Below, piece after piece: positions 35,258 through 44,557 of a stretch of 64,000 nt of DNA. The position numbers were made by a program, and so were the translations under genes. The notes below the pieces were generated by a model. It was not told the origin of the DNA. It ran no database searches and saw nothing but the letters and a program-made list of their open reading frames with translations. The stretch's first letter is position 1. Each line of letters opens with the position of its first letter. The stretch is from the NCBI RefSeq assembly GCF_018138085.1, contig NZ_CP073105.1:3658001-3722000 (forward strand). Reading direction: 5' to 3'. This DNA comes from Stutzerimonas stutzeri (lineage in GTDB: Bacteria; Pseudomonadota; Gammaproteobacteria; Pseudomonadales; Pseudomonadaceae).

Positions 35258-35905
35258 ATGCCGAACAAGACCGTTCTTACCAGCGCCGAGCTGGCCTACA
35301 TCAATGATCTCGTCACGGGCCCTTCCGCGGAAACGGGCCAGGCGCAGGGCGGCTTTCGTCTGGATGGTGGCGACAAGGCCAACACCCTTCTATTGCGCCT
35401 GGCAGCCAAGGCCAAGCTGTCCTTCGACGCCGAGTTCGACGACTATTGCATGTCGTTCCCGCTACAGCTCGACAAGGACGAATTCCAGACCGTCCATCTG
35501 CAACTCGCACCGCCAATCATCTACGAACGCGGCCCGGTGCTGCGCGCGTGGCGGCTGCATCTCGACGAGCCGCTGCCGTTGCTCTCCGACGACGGCCACG
35601 AGACCGCACTGAGCGTCCATGAGCTGTCACCGAACGGCCTTCTGGTCGATGTCGGAGCGAAGCGCAAGGCGCCCAAGCACCTGCATCTGCACTTGGCGCT
35701 TCCTGGCGAAGACGCGCTGGAGATCGACGCACACCGGATCCGCGATGCCAAGGGCGGGCTGACCGCGTACGAGGTCGAGTATCCGCAGAATCGCGACGCC
35801 GAGCGCATCCGCTCATACCTGTATGAGCAGCACCAGCGCCTGCATCCTGAGCTACAACCGGAGCTGCCGACCGAGCTGTTCAACGATACTCCCGAGCACT
35901 CCTAG
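35258..35905 (+). CDS. PilZ-like protein with degenerate c-di-GMP motif
   Basis: The 215-residue protein has an N-terminal domain reminiscent of the YcgR N-terminal module. A C-terminal PilZ-like part carries the motif ELSPNG, which has Glu where (D/N)xSxxG needs Asp or Asn, and I see no clear RxxxR before it. It may not bind c-di-GMP. ATG 35258 with GGAGAGGGA before it is preferred. The longer frame from 35045 has a low-complexity start. Confidence 0.65.
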   Translation: MPNKTVLTSAELAYINDLVTGPSAETGQAQGGFRLDGGDKANTLLLRLAAKAKLSFDAEFDDYCMSFPLQLDKDEFQTVHLQLAPPIIYERGPVLRAWRLHLDEPLPLLSDDGHETALSVHELSPNGLLVDVGAKRKAPKHLHLHLALPGEDALEIDAHRIRDAKGGLTAYEVEYPQNRDAERIRSYLYEQHQRLHPELQPELPTELFNDTPEHS

Positions 35906-36052
35906 CGTCTGGCATCATCATTTATCCTGTCCCGATCCGCCGGGCCCGTCTCGGTGTGATGCCGCCATACCACTGGTGTAAGCTGGGGCGCTTCAGGCCG
36001 CGCCCAACCGCGCGGCCAGGCGCGATTCTCTTCAGGCGACTCAGTGACGACC

Positions 36053-36763
36053 ATGACCCAGCCAGCGGCCCCGATTCTGATCACCGGCGCCAGCCAACGC
36101 ATCGGCTTGCATTGCGCCGAGCGCCTGCTCGATGAGGGGCAGCCGGTGATCGTCAGCTACCGCACCCCGCGCCCCAGCCTCGACCGGCTGCGCGAACGCG
36201 GTGCCGTGACGCTCCAGGCGGATTTTTCCGGCGCCGAGGGCATCCACGCCTTCATCGCCGCGCTCAAGCAACAGACGCAGGCCCTGCGCGCGATCGTCCA
36301 CAATGCGTCCGACTGGCACGTCGAAGCGCCAGGCCAGGAGGCCGAGGTGTTCCAGCGCATGTTCGAGGTGCACATGCTCGCCCCCTACCTGATCAATATC
36401 CAGTGCGCCGAACTGCTACGCCATGGCGGCCCGGCGGACATCATCCACATCGGTGACGATGTCACCCGCGTCGGCAGCAAAAAGCACATCGCGTATGCAG
36501 CCAGCAAAGCCGGCCTGGACAACCTGACGCTGTCGTTCGCCGCCAGCCTGGCGCCGACCATCAAGGTCAACGGCATAGCGCCAGCCCTGATACAGTTCAA
36601 CGAAGGCGATGACGAGGCATACCGACGCAAGGCCTTGACTAAATCCGCGCTGGGTATTGAGCCCGGTGCCGAAGTGATCTACCAGAGCCTGCGCTATCTG
36701 CTCGATAATCCCTATGTCACCGGCACCACGCTAGCGGTCAACGGTGGCCGCCACCTGATCTGA
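36053..36763 (+). CDS. folM: Dihydromonapterin reductase FolM
   Basis: FolM is a short-chain dehydrogenase that reduces dihydromonapterin to tetrahydromonapterin, the cofactor of phenylalanine hydroxylase in pseudomonads. The 236-residue protein has [19 protein letters not shown] (here TGASQRIG for TGxxxGIG), the Asn of VHNAS, and the YAASKAG active-site segment. ATG 36053 is preferred over GTG 36044. folX follows after 16 bases, and the two genes belong to one pathway. Confidence 0.92.
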   Translation: MTQPAAPILITGASQRIGLHCAERLLDEGQPVIVSYRTPRPSLDRLRERGAVTLQADFSGAEGIHAFIAALKQQTQALRAIVHNASDWHVEAPGQEAEVFQRMFEVHMLAPYLINIQCAELLRHGGPADIIHIGDDVTRVGSKKHIAYAASKAGLDNLTLSFAASLAPTIKVNGIAPALIQFNEGDDEAYRRKALTKSALGIEPGAEVIYQSLRYLLDNPYVTGTTLAVNGGRHLI

Positions 36764-36779
36764 TACGCGAAGGAACATC

Positions 36780-37154
36780 ATGCCTCGACTGGAACCCGCC
36801 ATGGCGCGCATCCGCGTCAAAGACCTGCGACTGCGCACCTTCATCGGCATCAAGGAGGAAGAAATCCTCAACAAACAGGATGTGTTGATCAACCTGACGA
36901 TGCTCTACCCCGCCGCCGACGCCGTGCGTGACAACGACATCGAACACGCCCTGAACTACCGCACCATCACCAAGGCCATCATTCGGCACGTCGAAGACAA
37001 TCGCTTCGCCCTGCTCGAGCGCCTCACCCAGGAAATCCTCGATCTGGTCATGACGCACCCACAGGTGCGCTACGCCGAGGTCGAAGTCGACAAGCCCCAC
37101 GCCCTGCGCTTCGCCGAGTCGGTATCGATCACCCTGGCCGCGCACCGGGACTGA
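36780..37154 (+). CDS. folX: Dihydroneopterin triphosphate 2'-epimerase FolX
   Basis: FolX is a FolB-like tunnel-fold enzyme that epimerises dihydroneopterin triphosphate to the monapterin form. It has 124 residues, with [21 protein letters not shown] and the second conserved part [20 protein letters not shown]. The ALRFAESV wording matches FolX rather than FolB. It follows folM after 16 bases. GTP cyclohydrolase (folE) is not in the window. Confidence 0.92.
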   Translation: MPRLEPAMARIRVKDLRLRTFIGIKEEEILNKQDVLINLTMLYPAADAVRDNDIEHALNYRTITKAIIRHVEDNRFALLERLTQEILDLVMTHPQVRYAEVEVDKPHALRFAESVSITLAAHRD

Positions 37155-37162
37155 ACTGTCGA

Positions 37163-37534
37163 TCAATCACTGCCGTAGGCCAGCGTGGTCATCAGCGCGC
37201 GCTCACCGCGGCGGGCATCCAACCGGGTGTGCTGGATCACCACTGGCACGCTGGAAACGAACACGCTGGCGTAATCGGTCTCCCGAGGGACGGCCTCGGG
37301 CGCCTGCAGATCGTCGAAACGCAAATGCAAGGTGCGCCGTGCGGGCACCCTGACCTCGTACGGACCGGCGGGCTCACGGTCGGCGAAATACAGCGTCAGT
37401 TCGATCACCGCTTCCACCGGTCCGGCGTTGAGAATGCAGGCCGTTTCGTGGCTGCGCAGCGCCGGATCGTCAGGCACGGGGCCCGGCTCCGGCAGGTAAC
37501 CCTCGGCAATGACCCAATGTTTTTTCCCGATCAC
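37163..37534 (-). CDS. Sensory rhodopsin transducer family protein (ASRT-like)
   Basis: The 123-residue protein closely follows the pattern of the Anabaena sensory rhodopsin transducer: W-x-I-A-EGY-x-P near the start, SHETACILNAG, LYFADREPAGPYEV, VPARRTLHLRFDDL, TDYASVFVSSVPVVIQHTRLD, and an ALMTTLAYG end. ASRT is a soluble beta-rich tetramer proposed to bind sugar-like ligands and DNA. No rhodopsin gene is in the window, so its partner here must be different. It is convergent with folX. Confidence 0.88.
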   Translation of the reverse strand: MIGKKHWVIAEGYLPEPGPVPDDPALRSHETACILNAGPVEAVIELTLYFADREPAGPYEVRVPARRTLHLRFDDLQAPEAVPRETDYASVFVSSVPVVIQHTRLDARRGERALMTTLAYGSD

Positions 37535-37683
37535 ACTCGTTCTCCTCTACCCGTGGACAGCCGGCTGGCTATCCTTTTCAGCGGAGGCGCCAGAGCGGGC
37601 TAAAGTTCCCCCGCTGCTCTCTGGCCCAGGGCATCGGTCAAGGTTATGATCCCGCCCACGTCTGCATTGCCGAGACCTGCAAA

Positions 37684-37977
37684 ATGAACGATCAAGAACG
37701 CACCGAACTCGAAGCCGCCGCCTTCCGCCGTCTGGTCCAGCACCTGCGCAGCCGCCCGGATGCGCAAAACATCGACCTGATGAACCTGGCCGGCTTCTGC
37801 AGAAACTGTCTGTCGAAGTGGTACAAAGCCGCTGCCGATGACCTGGACATAGAGGTCAGCATCGACGAGGCGCGTGAAGAGGTTTACGGCATGCCCTACG
37901 CCGAATGGAAAAAGCGCTATCAAAAGGAAGCGACGCCCGAACAGCAGGCCGCATTCGACAAGAGCCAGAAACCATGA
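37684..37977 (+). CDS. DUF1244 domain protein
   Basis: The 97-residue protein has the DUF1244 core: FRRLVQHLRSRPDAQNIDLMNLAGFCRNCLSKWY, with the Cys pair CRNC, and MPYAEWKKRYQ. It is a small helical, possibly metal-binding protein of unknown function. It overlaps the HopJ-like gene by four bases (ATGA), a pairing that suggests related roles. Confidence 0.88.
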   Translation: MNDQERTELEAAAFRRLVQHLRSRPDAQNIDLMNLAGFCRNCLSKWYKAAADDLDIEVSIDEAREEVYGMPYAEWKKRYQKEATPEQQAAFDKSQKP

Positions 37978-38333
37978 CCGATATCAGGGACTTCCGTGCC
38001 CGGCTGCGCAACCGCAACCACCCTTTCAGCGAGACGCTGGCGTTCATCGCCAGTGCCTATGACTATCAGCCGAGCCGCTTTTTCAACGGCAACGTGGAAA
38101 ATGCCGCCGGCGAAAACGAAGGCTCCTGCAAGACCCTCGGACTCGCGGTGCTGGAAGGTTTCAGCACCGAGGAAGCGTTGCTGGCATTCGGCGAGCATTA
38201 CCAGTCGGTGCTGGAAAACCCCAGCGGAACCGACCACCGCAACATTCGCGCCCTGATGGAAACCGGACTGCCTGGCGTACGCTTCGACCAACAGCCGCTG
38301 CGGCGCAAACCGATCAGCTTCGACACCAAATGA
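37974..38333 (+). CDS. HopJ family protein
   Basis: The 119-residue protein belongs to the HopJ type III effector family by the segments FSETLAFIASAYDYQPSRFFNG, NEGSCKTLGLAVLEGFSTEEALLAFGEHYQSVLENPSGTDHRNIR and the basic end. Despite the name, most members occur in bacteria without plant pathogenicity genes and no secretion system is near. It is better read as a conserved housekeeping protein of unknown role. It is translationally coupled to the DUF1244 gene. Confidence 0.88.
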   Translation: MTDIRDFRARLRNRNHPFSETLAFIASAYDYQPSRFFNGNVENAAGENEGSCKTLGLAVLEGFSTEEALLAFGEHYQSVLENPSGTDHRNIRALMETGLPGVRFDQQPLRRKPISFDTK

Positions 38334-38537
38334 GCAGGGGCCGACCACGCGCCTGACGGCGCGATGGCAGACGGCCCGCAACGCTATGGTCGTTCGAAAC
38401 CAGATCTCGCCCGCGTGCAACGGTGCCTGCCGTTGCACAATCTCGATTACCGGAACAGACGCTATCGTGCCTCGCAGCCGGGTTCTCCCGCTCCGCCAAC
38501 ACCGATAGGTCTGGCCGGCCCGTCCGGAGTTCTACAC

Positions 38538-39296
38538 ATGCCCATCGCCGCCCTTTCCGGCCCGCAGTACCTGCGTGAAGGCCTGAAGCTGATCCTGAGC
38601 CCCGGACTACGGCTGTTCGTGATCCTGCCGTTGACCGTCAATCTGCTGCTGTTCGCCGGGATCATCTATTTCTCCATACGCCAGTTCGGCGGTTGGGTCG
38701 ACACGCTCATGCCGCGCCTGCCCGAGTGGCTGATGTTCCTCGAATACATCCTCTGGCCGCTGTTCGTGGTCCTGGTGCTGTTGATGGTGTTCTTCACCTT
38801 CACCATGCTCGCCAACATCATCGCGGCACCCTTCAATGGGTTTCTCGCCGAGAAGGTGGAAACCGTCGCGCGTGGCGAGGACAGTTCGCCACCCTTCAGT
38901 TGGGCCGAACTGCTGGCGATGCTGCCACGCACCATCGGACGTGAAGCGCGCAAGCTGGCCTACTTCGCACCGCGAGCGATTGCGCTGCTGATTCTCTCGT
39001 TCATCCCGGTGGTGAACCTCTTCGCCGCCCCTTTGTGGCTGTTGTTCGGCATCTGGATGATGGCAGTGCAGTACATCGACTATCCGGCGGACAACAACAA
39101 GATGAGCTGGGCGGAGATGATGGTGTGGCTGCGCCAGCGGCGCTGGAAGAGCCTGAGCTTCGGTGCGGTGACCTACGCCGCGTTGCTCATACCTGTGCTG
39201 AACCTGTTGATCATGCCGGCGGCGGTGGCCGGCGCAACGCTGTTCTGGGTTCGCGAAGGGGGAAAGAAGCACCTGGTACCTGCTGCCCGTCAGTGA
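38538..39296 (+). CDS. cysZ: Sulfate transporter CysZ
   Basis: CysZ is an inner-membrane protein that imports sulfate for cysteine synthesis. The 252-residue protein has four or more membrane helices. Family motifs are [49 protein letters not shown] and [16 protein letters not shown] 38538 was chosen for the GGAG upstream. The longer frame from 38364 has no membrane character. Confidence 0.92.
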   Translation: MPIAALSGPQYLREGLKLILSPGLRLFVILPLTVNLLLFAGIIYFSIRQFGGWVDTLMPRLPEWLMFLEYILWPLFVVLVLLMVFFTFTMLANIIAAPFNGFLAEKVETVARGEDSSPPFSWAELLAMLPRTIGREARKLAYFAPRAIALLILSFIPVVNLFAAPLWLLFGIWMMAVQYIDYPADNNKMSWAEMMVWLRQRRWKSLSFGAVTYAALLIPVLNLLIMPAAVAGATLFWVREGGKKHLVPAARQ

Positions 39297-39353
39297 ACCG
39301 CCTAGGCGATGATTGTCTAGATCCGAACACCTTCGGATTCAGGAGATTCGCAC

Positions 39354-39965
39354 ATGGCACTTCGCGCATTGGCTATCAACTGCACACTCAAAACTTCGCC
39401 AACCCCCTCATCATGCGGTTTGCTGCTGAGCCAGACCATGCATGAACTGGAGAAACTCGGGGTGACCTGCGAGCAGATACGCGCGGTGGATTTCAACATC
39501 AAGCCCGGGGTGACCTCTGATGAAGGGGCGGGCGATGAGTGGCCGGCGATCCGGAAAAAGGTCCTCGACGCCGACATTCTGCTGCTCGGCACTCCGATAT
39601 GGCTGGGCCATCCGGCCAGCGTCTGCCAGCGGGTGCTCGAACGCCTCGATGCCTTTCTTGGCGAGGTGGATGACCAGCAGCGCATGGTGTCCTACGGACG
39701 GGTCGCCTGCGTTGCCGTGGTTGGCAACGAGGATGGCGCTCACCACGTAGTGGCCGAACTGTTTCAGGGGCTCAATGACGTGGGCTTCAGCATTCCTGCG
39801 AATGGCTGTACCTACTGGGTAGGTCAGGCGATGGGCTCGACCGACTACAAGGATGTCGAGGACCCCGGCGAGAAGATCGCCAAGACCAACGCGATGCTGG
39901 CGCGCAACGCGGTGCATCTGGCGACCCTGCTCAAGCAGTCCGGCTATCCCGGCGCTTCGACATAG
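39354..39965 (+). CDS. NAD(P)H-dependent FMN reductase / flavodoxin-like oxidoreductase
   Basis: The 203-residue flavodoxin-fold protein starts MALRALAINCTLKTSPTPSSC (FMN-phosphate loop). A GTPIWLGHPASVCQRVLERLD segment (the T-P-x-Y/W loop) and a VVGNEDGAHHVVAELFQGLNDVGF segment follow. Members reduce FMN or quinones. The substrate is unknown. It is a single gene downstream of cysZ. Confidence 0.85.
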   Translation: MALRALAINCTLKTSPTPSSCGLLLSQTMHELEKLGVTCEQIRAVDFNIKPGVTSDEGAGDEWPAIRKKVLDADILLLGTPIWLGHPASVCQRVLERLDAFLGEVDDQQRMVSYGRVACVAVVGNEDGAHHVVAELFQGLNDVGFSIPANGCTYWVGQAMGSTDYKDVEDPGEKIAKTNAMLARNAVHLATLLKQSGYPGAST

Positions 39966-40049
39966 CCCCCGCTGCGCCAAGGCGGCGGCTATCGATCTCC
40001 CAACCGGCGGCTCGGCCGAGGCCAGCCGCCAACTTCGCCACGGGGCGAA

Positions 40050-41159
40050 TCAAGCCAGGGTTTTCAGCGCCTCGCGACTGAACGGCAGGATGTCCTGCAT
40101 GCGTCCTTCGCGAACCTTCAGCGCCCAGTCCGGATCGCATATCAGTGCACGCCCCACGGCAACCAGATCGAATTCCTGCTTGTTCAGGCGCTCGAGCAAA
40201 CCTTCGATATTTTCCGGTTGCGCCACCTTGTCGGTCTTGACCATGAACTGCAGGAATTCACCGTCCAGGCCAACGCTGCCCACGGTAATCGTCGGTTTGC
40301 CGGTCAGTTGCCTGGTCCAGCCGGCCAGGTTGAGGTCCGAGCCCTCGAATTCCGGCTCCCAGAACCGCCGCGTCGAGCAGTGGAAAATGTCCACACCCGC
40401 CGCCGAGAGCGGTGCGAGAAAAGCCTCGAGGTCTTGCGGCGTGGTGACCAGGCGAGCGGTGTAGTCCTGCTGCTTCCACTGCGAAAAGCGGAAGATGATC
40501 GGGAAGTCGGCGCCCACCGCAGCACGCACGGCCTCGATCAGCTCGATGGCGAAGCGCGAGCGATTGGCCATGCTGCCACCGTATTCATCAGTGCGCTGGT
40601 TGCTGCCCTCCCAGAAGAATTGGTCGATCAGGTAACCATGCGCACCGTGGATCTCGACGCCATCCATGCCGATCACCTTGGCATCGGCCGCCGCCTGAGC
40701 GAACGCGGCGATCACTGCCTGGATGTCCTGTTTGGTCATGCCATGCACGACAACCTGGCCGTCCTTGACCTTTTCCATGGGGCCGTAGCCGAGCACTTCG
40801 GGCTCCGGCTCGGTGCCCTTGCGACGCACATTGCCGACATGCCAGAGCTGCGGCACGATCTTGCCGCCCGCGGCGTGTACGGCGTCCACCACGGCCTTCC
40901 AGCCGGCCAGGGCATCCTCGCCGTAGAAGCGCGGCACCTGCGGGTAACCATTGGCGGCGGCGTGGCCAACCGTGGTGCCCTCGGTGATGATCAGCCCAAC
41001 GCCCGATGCGGCACGACGACGGTAGTATTCGACGACCTCTGCGGTCGGCACGCCATTGGGCGAGAACGAGCGGGTCATCGGCGCCATGACGACACGTGTC
41101 GGCAGTTGCAGGCTGCCGAGCTGGAAAGGCTGAAACAGGGCATTCACGGCTGCGGTCAT
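40050..41159 (-). CDS. Old yellow enzyme family alkene reductase (NemA-like)
   Basis: This FMN-dependent reductase of electrophilic alkenes, nitro compounds and quinones has 369 residues. Motifs are RVVMAPMTRSF, PQLWHVGN, the substrate-binding pair in MDGVEIHGAHGYLIDQFF (H-x-x-H variant), and SNQRTDEYGGSMANRSRF. The ATG at MTAAVNALFQP has AGGAG upstream. The TetR gene lies upstream on the same strand, and a palindromic site matching the one before tetR lies in the 60-base gap. Confidence 0.93.
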   Translation of the reverse strand: MTAAVNALFQPFQLGSLQLPTRVVMAPMTRSFSPNGVPTAEVVEYYRRRAASGVGLIITEGTTVGHAAANGYPQVPRFYGEDALAGWKAVVDAVHAAGGKIVPQLWHVGNVRRKGTEPEPEVLGYGPMEKVKDGQVVVHGMTKQDIQAVIAAFAQAAADAKVIGMDGVEIHGAHGYLIDQFFWEGSNQRTDEYGGSMANRSRFAIELIEAVRAAVGADFPIIFRFSQWKQQDYTARLVTTPQDLEAFLAPLSAAGVDIFHCSTRRFWEPEFEGSDLNLAGWTRQLTGKPTITVGSVGLDGEFLQFMVKTDKVAQPENIEGLLERLNKQEFDLVAVGRALICDPDWALKVREGRMQDILPFSREALKTLA

Positions 41160-41187
41160 TGTTGTCTCCTGGTTGAGGGTATAAAAG

Positions 41188-41204
41188 CGACCGGTCGTCT
41201 CGCC
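41188..41204. promoter_or_regulatory. Palindromic operator between tetR and the old yellow enzyme gene
   Basis: The palindrome CGACCGGTCG (41188-41197) sits in the block GACCGGTCGTCTCGCC (41189-41204). That block recurs with one change (GACCGGTCATCTCGCC) upstream of the TetR gene at 41830-41845. GACCGGTC is the kind of core bound by NemR/TetR-type repressors. Confidence 0.65.
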
Positions 41205-41219
41205 GTTCGCCAAAAAAAC

Positions 41220-41816
41220 TCAGCGGACCGTCAGTAAACGTTCCAACTGGGTCAGAAAGATTTCCAGCGGCCCGACGCTGCGGCCGACCTTCATGCGCAA
41301 CAGCGCCCCTTCCCAGGCGTTGCCGATGAACTCGGCCAGCGCCTGGCAATCGGTGTCCGAGGGGATTTCAGCCTGAGCCCGGGCCTGCTCGAGACAGCCG
41401 GCCAGCAGCGCGACGGACCGCTGCAGAATCGACTCCACCTGGCGGCCGATCGGCTGCGACAGTTCGGCCATTTCGAAGCTGAGACTGCCGATGAAGCAGT
41501 GGTATTCCGGGTTTTCCTGACGGGCGAAGTGCGCGACAAGCTCGGCGTAGTAACCGAGGATTCGCTCGCGAGGGCTCAGCGCAGAGCGGCTGAGCGCAGC
41601 CTGGTAGCGCTCCAGCCGAGGCGTGTACAGATGCTCGAGCGCCTGCAGGGCGAAATCTTCCTTGCTGGCGAAGTAGTGATAGAAGGAGCCCTTGGGGATG
41701 CCGGCGGCCTGGACGATCTCCAGTACCCCGGTACCGTGATAGCCACGCCGGGTCATCACCTGCGCGCCCTTGGCCAGGATCATTTCACGCTTGTCGATTC
41801 GAGCTCGGTTGTTCAT
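41220..41816 (-). CDS. TetR family transcriptional repressor (NemR-like)
   Basis: The 198-residue protein has a TetR N-terminal HTH (ILAKGAQVMTRRGYHGTGVLEIVQAAGIPKGSFYHYFASKEDFAL) and a variable helical ligand domain with three Cys residues. One lies in EYHCFIGSLSFEMAE, a context resembling the redox-active Cys of NemR. It lies upstream of, and in the same direction as, the old yellow enzyme gene. Twin palindromes before both genes suggest self-repression and control of the reductase, relieved by reactive electrophiles. Confidence 0.88.
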   Translation of the reverse strand: MNNRARIDKREMILAKGAQVMTRRGYHGTGVLEIVQAAGIPKGSFYHYFASKEDFALQALEHLYTPRLERYQAALSRSALSPRERILGYYAELVAHFARQENPEYHCFIGSLSFEMAELSQPIGRQVESILQRSVALLAGCLEQARAQAEIPSDTDCQALAEFIGNAWEGALLRMKVGRSVGPLEIFLTQLERLLTVR

Positions 41817-41827
41817 GGGGCGAGCAT

Positions 41828-41845
41828 ATGACCGGTCATCTCGCC
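41828..41845. promoter_or_regulatory. Palindromic operator upstream of the TetR gene
   Basis: The perfect palindrome ATGACCGGTCAT (41828-41839) starts 12 bases before the tetR start codon. It shares GACCGGTCRTCTCGCC with the site at 41189-41204, in the same orientation. Confidence 0.7.
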
Positions 41846-41957
41846 CCGAATAGCATCATCCATGACGCTTATTGCGGCGCCACGTTGCCAACGATGGCGC
41901 GCGGACCAGCAGGACGATGAAAGCCAGGCACAGCCAGCAGCTGTGCCGGTGACCCGA

Positions 41958-42440
41958 TCAGCCGAGCGCTTGCTCGATCGCCTGGATCAGCGCCGGGTCG
42001 TCCGGCGCGGTGCGGGGTGAAAAGCGCGCGAGCACGCGGCCATCCTTGCCAACCAGGAACTTCTCGAAGTTCCAGCTGATGTCGCCCGGGAAATCGGCGC
42101 CTTCACCGGCCAGCAGCCGATACAGCGGGTGGCGCTGCGGGCCGTTGACCTCCAGCTTGCTGCTCAGCGGGAAGCTGATGCCGTACTGCTCGCTGCAAAA
42201 CTGCAGAATCTGCGCGTCGCTGCCCGGTTCCTGCGCAGCGAATTGATTGCATGGAATCCCCAGCACGCCGAAACCACGATCCCTAAAACGCTGGTGCAAG
42301 GCCTGCAAGCCGGCGTATTGCGGGGTCAAGCCGCATTCGGAGGCTACATTGACCACCAGCGTCAGCTGGCTTTTCAGCGCCGCAAGCGGCAACTCCTGAC
42401 CGCCGAGGTCAGTGAGGACCAAATCGTGGAACGCGCTCAT
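41958..42440 (-). CDS. Glutathione peroxidase (Cys type)
   Basis: The 160-residue peroxidase uses Cys at the active site (NVASECGLTPQY). The tetrad partners are visible at the GIPCNQFAAQEP and WNFEKFLVGKDG motifs. It reduces hydroperoxides with thioredoxin or glutathione. ATG 42440 has GGAGAAG upstream. A much longer frame in the same phase is not a protein. The slyD-proximal position matches PA0838-PA0837 in P. aeruginosa. Confidence 0.92.
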   Translation of the reverse strand: MSAFHDLVLTDLGGQELPLAALKSQLTLVVNVASECGLTPQYAGLQALHQRFRDRGFGVLGIPCNQFAAQEPGSDAQILQFCSEQYGISFPLSSKLEVNGPQRHPLYRLLAGEGADFPGDISWNFEKFLVGKDGRVLARFSPRTAPDDPALIQAIEQALG

Positions 42441-42458
42441 CTCTCTTCTCCAGAGGGT

Positions 42459-42490
42459 AAAAAAGCGCTCCAGCATCACCGAAGCGCTTT
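42459..42490 (-). terminator. Rho-independent terminator after slyD
   Basis: Read on the minus strand, AAAGCGCT and AGCGCTTT enclose 13 bases and run into T6. It lies between slyD and the glutathione peroxidase gene. Confidence 0.88.
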
Positions 42491-42543
42491 CATCGCCCGA
42501 TCGTCGCGATCGAGCCTTTCGCCATCTGCCTTGCAGCGAAAAA

Positions 42544-43029
42544 TCAGTGGTGGTGACCACCTTCCCCATGAACGTGACCATGGGCGACTTCTTCGTCGCT
42601 GGCGTCGCGTACATCGACGACCTTGACTTCGAAGTTCAGGCGCTGGCCAGCCAGCGGATGGTTACCGTCGACCACCACGTCATCGCCTTCCACATCGCGA
42701 ATGGTGACGATCTGCATGCCGCCATCCGGACCGGATGCGTGGAACTGCATACCAACTTCGAGCTCGTCGACGCCTTCGAACATCGACCGATTGAGGGTTG
42801 CGACCAGCTCCGGGCTGTACTCGCCATAGGCATCCTGGGGTTCGATGGCGACCTTCAGCTCGTCGCCGCCCTGCTTGCCTTCCAACGCCCTTTCCAGGCC
42901 GGAGATGATGTTGCCTGCACCATGCAGGTAGACCAGCGGCGCGCCGCCGGCCGAGCTGTCGATCACCTCACCGGCGTCGTTGGTGAGCGTGTAGTCGATT
43001 GACACAGCCTTGTTTGCGGCAATCTGCAT
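42544..43029 (-). CDS. slyD: FKBP-type peptidyl-prolyl isomerase SlyD
   Basis: The 161-residue protein has a split FKBP domain (VSIDYTLTNDAGEVIDSS, LVYLHGAGNIISGLERAL) with the insert-in-flap domain between (VAIEPQDAYGEYSPELV). The C-terminal tail is His-rich (HGHVHGEGGHHH), which binds nickel and zinc. SlyD folds proteins and delivers nickel to hydrogenase maturation proteins. The tail is short compared with E. coli SlyD. Confidence 0.95.
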   Translation of the reverse strand: MQIAANKAVSIDYTLTNDAGEVIDSSAGGAPLVYLHGAGNIISGLERALEGKQGGDELKVAIEPQDAYGEYSPELVATLNRSMFEGVDELEVGMQFHASGPDGGMQIVTIRDVEGDDVVVDGNHPLAGQRLNFEVKVVDVRDASDEEVAHGHVHGEGGHHH

Positions 43030-43267
43030 GAGACGTAACCTTTGCTTGGGAATGTGATGCCAAAGTTTAACCGCGCCCCGCGCCGAATGCGAACCGAGCC
43101 CGGATAAACGGGGTCAGCAACGTATCTGGACACCATCGTAGCTCCTGCATCGGGCGGAGCCGCATACAACCTTTGGAGAACATCGATTCGCCATGCCCTG
43201 TGCCAGAATCCGCGGCGCACGCTAAGCGATGCCATTCAACAATTATTAAGCATCCCGAGGAGCACCG

Positions 43268-44455
<1,188 letters not shown>

Positions 44456-44557
44456 CAACTCGCCGCAGCGCTTCGCACTGCACAATCCGACGACCCTATG
44501 GCGCGTCGGATTGGTCGACTCGGCCCCGCATCGCCCATCGCTCGACAGGAGATCACC

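Noticed and set aside
37974..38333. Type III effector
   Set aside because: The HopJ family label comes from a pathogen. There is no secretion apparatus or hrp-type promoter here, so an effector role is not claimed.
43030..43267. Anr/FNR box (TTGAT-N4-ATCAA) before ackA
   Set aside because: I looked for it because ackA-pta is often Anr-controlled, but saw no acceptable match.
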